A stretch of DNA of 15,601 nt from Hyphomicrobium sp. (GCA_025927515.1 JAICLG010000031.1:1-15601), one strand, 5' to 3'. Numbered from the stretch's first letter, positions 6,631 to 13,690 are shown. Notes: generated from the letters alone by a model not told the origin. Numbers and translations are program-made.

Positions 6631-7666
6631 AAGAGGCTTCAGCGGCGGCATGCCTCGACGACCTTTTTCCGAAGCGCGATAGATAGCGCTCGCAGAGGGG
6701 GATCGATTCCTGCGTATATGCGACGCCCATGGATTGCGCGAGCTCCGTCTCCGAATGCGAGCCGATCCACGCGATGAGCAGAAGGCGGCGCAACATGACG
6801 AACGTTTCGATCTCAGCTTCTTCTTCCGGGCTCAATGCACCGACGCGCCGATAGCCACGCACCCAGGCCTTCAGCAGTTCGGGCACTTCGGGTGCTTGTT
6901 CGAAAAAAGAAACCGTCGTCGCGCAATCGTAGAGCAGCCACGAAAAACCGCAGTCATCGAAGTCGATCACCTTAACGTCGTTGCCCTCCATCAGCAGGTT
7001 GGCAAGCCGCATGTCACCGTGCACGAGATTGAACCGATCCGGTGATTTGCCGAAGGCTTCCAGTCTATCGCGGATCAGATCGACGGCCGCCGAAATCGCC
7101 TCTGTTGCCTCGGACGTCATCCCCATGCCGTCCTGCCAGCGCCCCCAATGCGGACGATCGCCGAGGCTCGTTTCAAAATTCCAGGTATGACGTTCGAACC
7201 AAGCCGGTCGCTGCCAGCTGCGAATATGGGCGTGCATGCGCGCGGCTGTTTCGCCGAGTAGTTCAAAGCTCGCGACATCGGTTCTGGCGGGCTCGGTGCC
7301 GTTCTTCCAAAGAAACAGCACGACGTTGCGCGGATTGGTCAAACCTTCGACCGCCAGCGTTTGAATAAGCTCGCCATCGAGCGCCGTCACAGGCGTTGGC
7401 ACCGTGACACCATAGTCCTCAAGGGCGGCGAGCCAGACAAGCTCAGACGCAATCGCCGTTTTCGAATGATAACCGTCACGATGCACTCTCAGCGCCCACT
7501 TGCGCCCGCTACTCGCATCCTCGATCTTGTAGGTGGCATTTTCCGAGACGTTGATGAGCTTGACGGTAACGTCCTGCGGCAAACCGAATCGACTCACCGA
7601 GCGTTCGGCCACGGATTGCAGGTGCAGCAAAAGCTCTTCGTGCGTCGGTTTTTTATCGGCTGCCAT
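6617..7666 (-). CDS. Phosphotransferase of the aminoglycoside/choline kinase fold (APH family)
   Basis: A 349-residue kinase-like enzyme. The catalytic Brenner motif is intact: HGDMRLANLL (216-225; Asp218 base, Asn223 for Mg), and VIDFDDCG (233-240) supplies the metal-binding aspartate. The N-lobe shows SENATYKIE (41-49) and WALRVHR (57-63). Relatives phosphorylate small hydroxyl compounds such as homoserine, choline, ethanolamine or hydroxylysine, and only some are antibiotic kinases; nothing here points to resistance. I chose ATG at 7666 (start MAADKK, weak AGGT upstream); the frame continues upstream to 7834 but that part looks non-coding and overlaps the modE-like leader. Its position beside an APC permease suggests a nutrient amine or amino acid as substrate (inference). 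Confidence 0.88.
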   Translation of the reverse strand: MAADKKPTHEELLLHLQSVAERSVSRFGLPQDVTVKLINVSENATYKIEDASSGRKWALRVHRDGYHSKTAIASELVWLAALEDYGVTVPTPVTALDGELIQTLAVEGLTNPRNVVLFLWKNGTEPARTDVASFELLGETAARMHAHIRSWQRPAWFERHTWNFETSLGDRPHWGRWQDGMGMTSEATEAISAAVDLIRDRLEAFGKSPDRFNLVHGDMRLANLLMEGNDVKVIDFDDCGFSWLLYDCATTVSFFEQAPEVPELLKAWVRGYRRVGALSPEEEAEIETFVMLRRLLLIAWIGSHSETELAQSMGVAYTQESIPLCERYLSRFGKRSSRHAAAEASFSRR

Positions 7667-7705
7667 ACGTGGACCTGGAAAATCGGGTAGCCCGGCAAAT
7701 AAGAT

Positions 7706-7717
7706 GATTTCGAAATC
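7706..7717. promoter_or_regulatory. Palindrome upstream of the kinase gene
   Basis: GATTTCGAAATC is a perfect 12-bp palindrome 40 bp upstream of the kinase ATG, in the 180-bp gap shared with the divergent modE-like gene. It could be an operator. I can name no regulator for it. Confidence 0.35.
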
Positions 7718-7846
7718 CCGTCGAGACACTATGGTGCGGCTTGTCCGCTCGACTGACTTCAATATAGCGACAGTTGACCCGCCAAGAGGGGCTTGAATTG
7801 TGGTCCAGCAGCCGGAAAAATCACTCCCAGGCAACGCGGTGTTTCA

Positions 7847-8206
7847 ATGACCAGAATAAAAATTCGCATCGATTTCGGCGAAGAGCGCTACATCGGGCAC
7901 GGCCGCATTCAGCTCCTTGAGCTTATCGGCGAGCACGGATCAATTGCGCAGGCGGCAAAGGCAATGGACATGTCCTATAAACGCGCCTGGTATTTGATGG
8001 ACGATTTCAGTGCCATTTTTGCCGATCCGCTGATCGAGCGCCAGCACGGCGGACGCGGCGGCGGTGCCGCAAAGCTCACGCCCTTCGGAGCGGAACTCGT
8101 TCGCCAGTACCGTGAGATGGAAGCCAAGGCGCTCACCGTGTTCGCAAAGCCGCTGGAGTCTATGGAGAAGCATCTCGCCCGCGCACAAAAGACATCGCGC
8201 AAGTGA
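7847..8206 (+). CDS. ModE-type winged-helix regulator lacking the molybdate-binding domain
   Basis: 119 residues, matching only the N-terminal LysR-like winged helix of ModE: helix-turn-helix GSIAQAAKAMDMSYKRAWYLMDDF (31-54) and wing HGGRGGGAAKLTPFGAEL (67-84), followed by a short dimer helix. E. coli ModE (about 260 residues) has two additional Mop/TOBE repeats that bind molybdate; here the gene stops right after the DNA-binding part. Short ModE-like proteins of this size are known in many bacteria. The gene converges with modABC, ending 18 bp from the modC stop, which ties it to molybdate uptake. The start MTRIKI is chosen because the family motif begins there; the ribosome binding site is weak. 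Confidence 0.9.
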   Translation: MTRIKIRIDFGEERYIGHGRIQLLELIGEHGSIAQAAKAMDMSYKRAWYLMDDFSAIFADPLIERQHGGRGGGAAKLTPFGAELVRQYREMEAKALTVFAKPLESMEKHLARAQKTSRK

Positions 8207-8224
8207 GCGCACGTTCTGGATCGC

Positions 8225-8911
8225 CTAGGAATCCAAAAGATCGCCAGCCTTACCAATAGCTTCGACTCGGCCGGCATTCAGGCGCACGACCCGCGTTGCC
8301 AGCCGCCTCACCTCATCGCGCGTATGCGTGACATAGATGATCGGGATTTTGAATTCGTCGCGCACCCGCTCGATCAACCCCATGATCTCGATGCGACGCG
8401 CATCGTCGAGCCCCGACAACGGCTCATCCATCAATAAGATCCGCGGCGCCGAGAGCAGCGCCCTCGCCAGCGCGACACGCTGTTTCTCTCCACCGGACAA
8501 GGTCGCCGGACGGCGTTTCAGCAGGTGCCCGATACCGAGCACGGAGGTGACGAGATCGAGTGGAGGTGCAGTATTGTCGGCGCGTGTAAACCACCTGCCG
8601 AACTTGATGTTCTGCTCGACCGTCAGATGGGGAAATAACTGCGCATCCTGAAAGACAAGCCCGACTCGACGCTTATGCGGCGGAAGATAAATCCCTGCAT
8701 CCGTATCCGTCAGGATCCTGCCGCAGACAACGACAAGCCCGGCGTCAGGCCGTTGTGTCCCGGCGATGATGTTGAGGATGGCCGTTTTCCCGGCACCCGA
8801 CGGTCCGAAAAGGGCCGTCAGTCCTGGACCACCTTCGAATGCAACATCGAGCACGAAATCACCTCGCCTCTGCCGTGCCCTGAAGGTGATGGAGGGCAGC
8901 ATGCTCGTCAT
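8225..8911 (-). CDS. modC: Molybdate ABC transporter ATP-binding protein ModC (no TOBE domain)
   Basis: The ATPase of the molybdate importer, 228 residues. Walker A GPSGAGKT (36-43), Q-loop Gln88, signature LSGGE (138-142), Walker B ILLMDEP (158-164), D-loop SGLDD and H-loop His196. PPHKRRVGLVFQDAQLFPHLTV (78-98) is strongly ModC-like. Typical ModC has about 350 residues with a C-terminal Mop/TOBE domain that senses molybdate; this one stops just past the nucleotide-binding domain at GDLLDS. ATG at 8911 overlaps the modB stop (ATGA). Last gene of modABC. Confidence 0.92.
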   Translation of the reverse strand: MTSMLPSITFRARQRRGDFVLDVAFEGGPGLTALFGPSGAGKTAILNIIAGTQRPDAGLVVVCGRILTDTDAGIYLPPHKRRVGLVFQDAQLFPHLTVEQNIKFGRWFTRADNTAPPLDLVTSVLGIGHLLKRRPATLSGGEKQRVALARALLSAPRILLMDEPLSGLDDARRIEIMGLIERVRDEFKIPIIYVTHTRDEVRRLATRVVRLNAGRVEAIGKAGDLLDS

Positions 8912-9606
8912 TCGAATACAGCGATCTTCCGATGGATCCGGCGGTTGAGGATCTCGGAAACAATGAGAGCAGCCATTGCGATTACGATCGAGACACAGGT
9001 CAGCCTCAGCGCCTGGGCGTCGCCGCCCGGAACTTGTATGTAGGAATAAATTGCTGACGGGATGGTCTGCGTTTCGCCGGGAATATTCGAGACGAACGTG
9101 ATCGTCGCACCGAATTCCCCAAGCGCCTTTGCAAAGCACAGGATGGCGCCAACGACGATGCCGGGCAGCGCCAACGGAAGTGTCACCAGCAGAAACCGCC
9201 AGCCCGGACTAGCGCCGAGCGTACCAGCCGCGGCTTCCAAGCGCCGGTCGATCATATCGAAGGAAAGGCGTATAGCCCGCAGCATCAATGGAAACCCCAT
9301 GACGCCGCAGGCCAACGCTGCCCCCGTCCAGCGAAACGAAAAACTGAATCCGAACAGGTCGTTGAGCAACTTCCCGGCCGGACCTTGCTTGCCGAACGTC
9401 AGAAGCAAGAGATAGCCGGTCACAACCGGAGGCATGACGAGCGGCAGATGCAAAGCGCCATCGAGCAGAATCTTGCCCGGAAATCGCCACCGCGCGAGCG
9501 CGTAGGCCGCAAGGATCGCGAATGGCAAAGCGACGAGTGTCGCAACCGTGGCGACCCGCAAACTGAGAAAAATCGCCGTCCACTCATCCGGAGAAAATCC
9601 AAGCAC
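8908..9606 (-). CDS. modB: Molybdate ABC transporter permease ModB
   Basis: The membrane subunit of the molybdate importer, 232 residues with five to six hydrophobic segments. The cytoplasmic EAA loop that docks on ModC is EAAAGTLGASPGWRFLLVTLP (124-144). Also typical are LPLVMPPVVTGYLLLLTFG (54-72) and AKALGEFGATITFVSNIPGETQTIP (159-183), which is near-diagnostic for ModB/CysT permeases. It starts at GTG (9606), the only possible start since an in-frame TGA lies just upstream. 29 nt separate it from modA and it overlaps modC by 4 bp, so the three genes form one operon. Confidence 0.94.
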   Translation of the reverse strand: MLGFSPDEWTAIFLSLRVATVATLVALPFAILAAYALARWRFPGKILLDGALHLPLVMPPVVTGYLLLLTFGKQGPAGKLLNDLFGFSFSFRWTGAALACGVMGFPLMLRAIRLSFDMIDRRLEAAAGTLGASPGWRFLLVTLPLALPGIVVGAILCFAKALGEFGATITFVSNIPGETQTIPSAIYSYIQVPGGDAQALRLTCVSIVIAMAALIVSEILNRRIHRKIAVFE

Positions 9607-9635
9607 GAAATTTCACTCGCTTCTGCGACTGACCT

Positions 9636-10454
9636 TCAACGGCCCGCCGATTTGAGGATCGTAAAGCCTTGCTGCGTGAAAGCCGCCTGGCCTTCCGGCG
9701 TCTTCAGATAGTTGATGAAGGCTTCGGCGGCGGCGGGATTCTTGGAGCCAGTCGTGACGGCAACGGGATAGACGATCGGCGGATGGGTGTCTTCAGGAAA
9801 GACGCCGACAATCTTAACCTTGGGTTCTGCATCAGCATCTGTTTTGTAGACGACGCCGAAGGGCGTTTCCCCCTGCGCCACGAAAGCCAACGCCGCGCGC
9901 ACGTTCTCGGCCTGCGCAATCTTGTTTTCGACTGCATCCCAGACACCGAGCTTTTTGAGCGCTGCAGAGCCGTATTTTCCGGCGGGGACAGATTTCACGT
10001 TGGCCATCGCCAACCGGCCATCGCCCAGCGCCGCCGCCAATCCAAATCCCTTCTCGATCTTTATCGAAGTCGTGCTCGATCTCGGAGCAATGAGGACGAG
10101 ACGATTGCCAAACATGTTCACGCGCGTCTCTTCCTTGATCAACTTTTCCTTGTCGACGTAGTTCATCCAGTCGAGGTCGGCGCAAATGAAAATATCCGCG
10201 GGCGCCCCCTGTTCGAGCTGCTTCGCGAGCGCGGATGACGCTGCGTACGAGGCGACAATCTTGTTTCCTGTGCTCTTCTGGTAAGCCGCCGCGGCCGCGT
10301 CCAATGCCGTCTTCATGCTCGCTGCAGCAAAGACGGTCGTTATGGTTGTCTCTGTTTTCTGTGCTTCAGCCGCAACCGAAAATGCCGCAACCAGCAATGC
10401 GCCGACAGCGACCATCGTGATGTGAAATCGTGAAATCGCGTGTACTGGTTTCAT
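9636..10454 (-). CDS. modA: Molybdate ABC transporter periplasmic binding protein ModA
   Basis: 272 residues. A signal peptide (hydrophobic core about 13-28) ends at VAAEA|QK. The oxyanion-binding features of ModA are present: FAAASMK (42-48), SYAASSALAKQLEQGAPADIFI (69-90), KSVPAGKYGS (154-163), ENVRAALAFVAQGETPFGVVYKTDA (183-207, with the conserved Tyr203), and YPVAVTTGSKNPAAAEAFINYL near the end. It captures molybdate or tungstate in the periplasm for ModB/ModC. First gene of modABC; ATG at 10454 has AGGCAGCA just upstream. A candidate ModE box overlaps the predicted promoter, so repression at high molybdenum is likely (inference). Confidence 0.95.
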   Translation of the reverse strand: MKPVHAISRFHITMVAVGALLVAAFSVAAEAQKTETTITTVFAAASMKTALDAAAAAYQKSTGNKIVASYAASSALAKQLEQGAPADIFICADLDWMNYVDKEKLIKEETRVNMFGNRLVLIAPRSSTTSIKIEKGFGLAAALGDGRLAMANVKSVPAGKYGSAALKKLGVWDAVENKIAQAENVRAALAFVAQGETPFGVVYKTDADAEPKVKIVGVFPEDTHPPIVYPVAVTTGSKNPAAAEAFINYLKTPEGQAAFTQQGFTILKSAGR

Positions 10455-10478
10455 TGCTGCCTGATGTCATGTGGCTGG

Positions 10479-10500
10479 CGATATAGTCACAAGAATATCT
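10479..10500. promoter_or_regulatory. Candidate ModE operator (Mo-box) upstream of modA
   Basis: GATAT (10480-10484) and ATATC (10495-10499) are perfect inverted arms 10 bp apart, flanked by CG on the left. The TATAT-rich inverted arms resemble known ModE sites, though the right arm lacks the outer CG. It lies 26-45 bp upstream of the modA ATG and overlaps the predicted -10. Assignment rests on position and resemblance. Confidence 0.45.
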
Positions 10501-10519
10501 AGCAGCGTGAAGTTTGCAA
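10492..10519 (-). promoter_or_regulatory. Candidate modABC promoter
   Basis: On the minus strand TTGCAA (10514-10519) and TATTCT (10492-10497) are separated by 16 bp. Each matches four of six consensus bases. Its -10 lies inside the candidate Mo-box, a geometry expected for repression. Confidence 0.4.
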
Positions 10520-10574
10520 CCGGTCGTTTACCCCGGCCAAGGCGCGGTGCCCGGCATTTTAAAGACGCAGTAGC

Positions 10575-11576
10575 TCAAGCCTTCAGCACGATCTTTCCAA
10601 AATGCGCACCGCTTTCCATGTGTTTCAGCGCCTGCGGAAGCTCTGAGAATGGAAAGACACGGTCGATGATCGGCCGCATGCCGTTCACAATGATTGCTTC
10701 GTTCATCGCTTCGAACATCGCGCGGCTGCCGACGTAAATGCCCTGAACGGTGATATTTTTCATCAAAACCGGAATGGGGTTGACCGTTCCTCCGGTCAGC
10801 ACCCCGATGAGGCTGATGCGCCCGCCGATACGAACGGCATCAAACGACTGCGCGAGCGTTCCAGCGCCCCCGACTTCGACGACATGATCGACGCCTCTTC
10901 GCCCCGTCAGTTCCCGCACGCTGCGGCCCCACTCCGGCGTCGTCTTGTAGTTGATGACGTCCGACGCGCCGAGCGCCCGCACGCGTTCAAGCTTCGCATC
11001 GCTGCTTGACGTTGCAATGACTCGTGCGCCGAGCATGCGCGCAAATTGCAGCGCGAAGATCGAAACGCCACCCGTTCCCTGAACGAGAACGGTTTCGCCC
11101 GGCGCAAGCTTCCCCGCGTCGACGAGCGCATGCCAGGCCGTTACCGCCGCACAAGGAAGCGTAGCTGCTTCCTCATCGGAAAGATGGGCAGGAACCGGAA
11201 TGGCTCCGTTTTCATCGAGAACGACGTACTCTGCGGCTAACCCTGGGATGGCGCCACCAAGCGCACTCGCCGATTTCTCGGCGTCCAGTTCGCCTTCGAT
11301 CCACGTCTGCATGAAAGCGCCGGCGACACGATCTCCAACCTTGACGCGAAGAACGTCCGCGCCAACAGCCACAACCTCACCGACGCCATCGGACAAAATC
11401 TGGAACGGAAATTTGAGCTTCGGCGCGTAGAGTCCGCGCACGACGAGCAGGTCGCGATAATTGAGCGACCATGCCCGCATCTTCACCAGCACCTGACCCC
11501 GCCCCGGCTCGGGAGACGCAACCTCTTCTAGCGATAATCCCTCGATTCCGAAGCGATGCAGGAGATAGGCTTTCAT
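10575..11576 (-). CDS. Zinc-independent medium-chain dehydrogenase/reductase (quinone-oxidoreductase type)
   Basis: 333 residues, the typical length of COG0604 NAD(P)H-dependent oxidoreductases. The N-terminal GroES-like domain has SLNYRDL (37-43) where zinc alcohol dehydrogenases carry the catalytic Cys ligand, then SDGVGEVVAVG (62-72). The Rossmann domain has VLVQGTGGVSIFALQFA (163-179, cofactor loop GTGGVS). Only one cysteine (142) is present and there is no structural-zinc Cys cluster, so it should work without zinc, reducing an enone, quinone or aldehyde with NADPH (family inference). Automatic annotation may call it a zinc-dependent alcohol dehydrogenase. GAGGGATCGCC precedes the ATG. 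It lies 81 bp downstream of the MocR gene on the same strand; 120 bp and the Mo-box separate it from modA. Confidence 0.92.
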   Translation of the reverse strand: MKAYLLHRFGIEGLSLEEVASPEPGRGQVLVKMRAWSLNYRDLLVVRGLYAPKLKFPFQILSDGVGEVVAVGADVLRVKVGDRVAGAFMQTWIEGELDAEKSASALGGAIPGLAAEYVVLDENGAIPVPAHLSDEEAATLPCAAVTAWHALVDAGKLAPGETVLVQGTGGVSIFALQFARMLGARVIATSSSDAKLERVRALGASDVINYKTTPEWGRSVRELTGRRGVDHVVEVGGAGTLAQSFDAVRIGGRISLIGVLTGGTVNPIPVLMKNITVQGIYVGSRAMFEAMNEAIIVNGMRPIIDRVFPFSELPQALKHMESGAHFGKIVLKA

Positions 11577-11657
11577 GGCGATCCCTCGACAAGCTGCGTG
11601 GAGATACTGTCTCTCAAATGATGCCTCCCCGCACGAACGACAATAACTCTGAATATT

Positions 11658-13070
11658 TCAGATGATGGCCCTCGCCGGCAGCACGGGCTGCACAAGCAGT
11701 TCCGATAGCCGTTTCAACCCTTGCGTCAGCGCACTTCGATCAGGTGCCGCACCCAGCGAGATGCGAACAGCTTCGGCGACCGGACTGGCAACGGCAAACG
11801 CCGAGCTTGGCACGACCGCAATCCCCGAACGTGCGGCGTGCTCTGCAAGATCGGCGGCGTGCCAGTGCGGCGGCATACTGAGCCAGAGATGATGGCCGTG
11901 AGGATCGGCAGCGAATGCGAAGTCATCCAGCACGGCCCGTGCAATCTTCTGGCGCGCAGCCGCCTCCTCGCAAATCGCCTCCCGTATTTCGTCGAGCACG
12001 CCCGACACGATCCAGCGCGAGGCAACAGCGGCGTTGAGAGGGGGCGCCATCAGATTGACGGCCCGTAGAACACCCGCGAGGCGCATAGCATGAGCTTCGC
12101 TCGGTGCACCGACATAAGCAATTCGCAAAGCCGGCGTTGCGCACTTCGACAACGTCGCAATGTGCCACGTGAGTTCGGGCGCCAGACGCGCAAACGAAAT
12201 AGGCCCACCATTGAGAAGAGGCGAGTATGGATCATCCTCGATGATTGCCACACGAAACTGCCGCGCAATCTCCACGATCCTGCGGCGGCGCTCTTCCGGC
12301 AACGTGGCGGTCGTAGGATTATCGATCGCAGGAATGATATAGATCGCTTTCGGAACCGAATGGCGGCAGCTTTCCTCAAACGATTCCGGAATAATACCGC
12401 TATCGTCCATTGCCAGCGGCGCAAGCTTATAGCCACGTTGTCGGGCGATTGCCCTCAGACCCGGATACGTCGCGATGCCCGCCGCGATTGATTCCCCGGG
12501 CACAATCAGGCATTCGCACACGCCGAACAGCGCACTCTGCGCTCCGCTTGCGACCACGAGAGAGCCAGGTTTGGGATCGTCGATGCGCTTGGCCAACCAA
12601 CGCGCTGCAGCCACACGGTCCGGAACGCTGCCGGTACTTTCCTGATAATGCAGATGCAGCATGCCATGCTCGCTCGACAGCAGATCCGCGATCGTTGCCG
12701 GAATGAGATGCTGCAACCGTGCTGCAGGAGGTTGCGGTGGAATGTTCAAGCTCAGATCGATGGCGGGAACCGCCGCAAGCCCTGAGCCACGATCCTCGAT
12801 GACCCTGCGCACGAACGTGCCACGTCCTGCTCTCGCATCGATCAGACCTCGCCGCCGCGCTTCGTTGAACGCACGCGTGACGGTCGTCAAATCGACCTGC
12901 AAGGCTACTGCAATGGCCCGTTGCGGCGGCAATCGTGAACCCGGCTGCACCCTGCCGTTACGGATGTCGGTTTCAAGCGCGTCGACGATGCCGCGCGATT
13001 TCAGCTGACTGCCCGGAATAATCCAGGGACGCCACGAGCCTACGGGTTCTGCTTGGGGATTCTGACCCAT
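11658..13070 (-). CDS. MocR-type regulator (GntR winged helix fused to fold-type I aminotransferase domain)
   Basis: 470 residues with the standard MocR layout. The GntR DNA-binding domain spans about 24-88, with NGRVQPGSRLPPQRAIAVALQVDLTTVTRAFNEARRRGLI and the wing GRGTFV. A linker leads to an aspartate-aminotransferase-like domain from about 105. PLP-site residues are present: IPAIDNPTTATLP (246-258, Asn251), IIEDDPYSPL (276-285) and the Schiff-base lysine Lys309 in TLSKCATPALRIAYVG; VRISLG near the end holds the carboxylate-binding arginine. Members such as GabR, PdxR and TauR sense PLP or an amino compound. The target here may be itself and the divergent DUF983 gene, given shared CATACA repeats. 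ATG at 13070 has no ribosome binding site, so the mRNA may be leaderless. Confidence 0.93.
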   Translation of the reverse strand: MGQNPQAEPVGSWRPWIIPGSQLKSRGIVDALETDIRNGRVQPGSRLPPQRAIAVALQVDLTTVTRAFNEARRRGLIDARAGRGTFVRRVIEDRGSGLAAVPAIDLSLNIPPQPPAARLQHLIPATIADLLSSEHGMLHLHYQESTGSVPDRVAAARWLAKRIDDPKPGSLVVASGAQSALFGVCECLIVPGESIAAGIATYPGLRAIARQRGYKLAPLAMDDSGIIPESFEESCRHSVPKAIYIIPAIDNPTTATLPEERRRRIVEIARQFRVAIIEDDPYSPLLNGGPISFARLAPELTWHIATLSKCATPALRIAYVGAPSEAHAMRLAGVLRAVNLMAPPLNAAVASRWIVSGVLDEIREAICEEAAARQKIARAVLDDFAFAADPHGHHLWLSMPPHWHAADLAEHAARSGIAVVPSSAFAVASPVAEAVRISLGAAPDRSALTQGLKRLSELLVQPVLPARAII

Positions 13071-13092
13071 ACAATAAAACTACTATGTATGG
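13067..13092. promoter_or_regulatory. Inverted repeat over the MocR start codon, probable operator
   Basis: CCATACA (13067-13073) and TGTATGG (13086-13092) are perfect 7-bp inverted arms with a 12-bp spacer. The left arm contains the MocR start codon (complement of 13068-13070). The position fits autorepression. The same CATACAA core recurs at the divergent DUF983 promoter. Confidence 0.5.
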
Positions 13093-13134
13093 ATAAAAAA
13101 GGGAAGACGTCGAAGCCGACTTGCCTTCGATTCT

Positions 13135-13186
13135 AGTGTCGCCATCCCATATATCGTGAGTACAGACCGATAATCCGTGCGACACT
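13135..13186. repeat. 8-bp inverted repeat with 36-nt spacer
   Basis: AGTGTCGC (13135-13142) and GCGACACT (13179-13186) are perfect inverted copies in the MocR/DUF983 gap. The spacing is long for a dimer operator. It could serve looped binding or an RNA structure, or be chance. A shorter inverted repeat, TCGAAG/CTTCGA, lies at 13110-13130. Confidence 0.3.
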
Positions 13187-13194
13187 TCTCTCTC

Positions 13195-13222
13195 TTGGAA
13201 AATAAAGAATCCGACATACAAT
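13195..13222 (+). promoter_or_regulatory. Candidate promoter of the DUF983 gene
   Basis: TTGGAA (13195-13200) and TACAAT (13217-13222) are 16 bp apart; the -10 matches five of six consensus bases. The -10 is embedded in the first of two CATACAA direct repeats (13215-13221 and 13226-13232), which are spaced 11 bp apart. Confidence 0.5.
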
Positions 13223-13232
13223 ATGCATACAA
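13215..13232. promoter_or_regulatory. Direct CATACAA repeats at the DUF983 promoter
   Basis: CATACAA occurs at 13215-13221 and again at 13226-13232, one helical turn apart. The nonamer CATACAATA at 13215-13223 is repeated exactly at 13068-13076, over the MocR start codon. Direct repeats are the known site type of MocR regulators such as GabR, so the neighbouring MocR protein is the obvious candidate ligand (inference). Confidence 0.4.
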
Positions 13233-13272
13233 GTTCTGAATTGTCTTCAGTGAGCCACTTAGGGGAATTGCG

Positions 13273-13665
13273 ATGTGTGCCGAACACAAACACCAGTGGC
13301 CGGAGCTTTCGCCGATGAAGGTCGGCATCCGAGGCCTTTGCCCACGCTGCGGCAAAGGCAAGATTTTCGACGGCTTTCTGACGCTTAGAAAAAATTGCCC
13401 GGCTTGCGGCTTGGATCTGTCGTTCGCCGACCCTGCCGACGGCCCGGCGTTCTTCGTCATGTGCTTCGCCTGCATCCCGGCAGCAGCCTTCGCGTGCTGG
13501 ATCGAGGTAGCGTATTCGCCACCATTCTGGGTGCATCTGGTCACAAGCCTGCCATTTATCCTTCTGACCTGCATTCCGCCGCTGCGTCCGCTCAAGGGCT
13601 GGCTGGTCGCGAGCCAGTATTATCATAAGGCGGAAGAAGGGCGGCTCGTCTTCGCCGACAAGTGA
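13273..13665 (+). CDS. DUF983 family zinc-ribbon membrane protein
   Basis: 130 residues. The N-terminal half has two CxxC pairs, CPRC (23-26) and CPAC (42-45), separated by GKGKIFDGFLTLRKN, then GLDLSFADPADGPAFFV, the hallmark of DUF983. Two hydrophobic segments follow (about 59-78 and 83-103), giving a small inner-membrane protein with a probable cytoplasmic zinc ribbon. The biochemical role of DUF983 is not known. AGGGGA lies 8-9 nt before the ATG. It is divergent from the MocR gene and convergent with the next gene, ending 25 bp from its stop. Confidence 0.92.
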   Translation: MCAEHKHQWPELSPMKVGIRGLCPRCGKGKIFDGFLTLRKNCPACGLDLSFADPADGPAFFVMCFACIPAAAFACWIEVAYSPPFWVHLVTSLPFILLTCIPPLRPLKGWLVASQYYHKAEEGRLVFADK

Positions 13666-13690
13666 TGGCGGTTACCAACAGCGCGAAGCG

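Noticed and set aside
6617..7666. Antibiotic resistance kinase
   Set aside because: The fold is shared by many housekeeping kinases; there is no mobile element or resistance context, and the neighbour is a nutrient-type permease.
11600..11620. GAGA/TCTC inverted repeat upstream of the dehydrogenase gene as an operator
   Set aside because: Only 4-bp arms; too short to support.
13083..13595. 170-codon open frame on the minus strand opposite DUF983
   Set aside because: The opposite strand encodes the DUF983 CxxC motifs with a good ribosome binding site and promoter.
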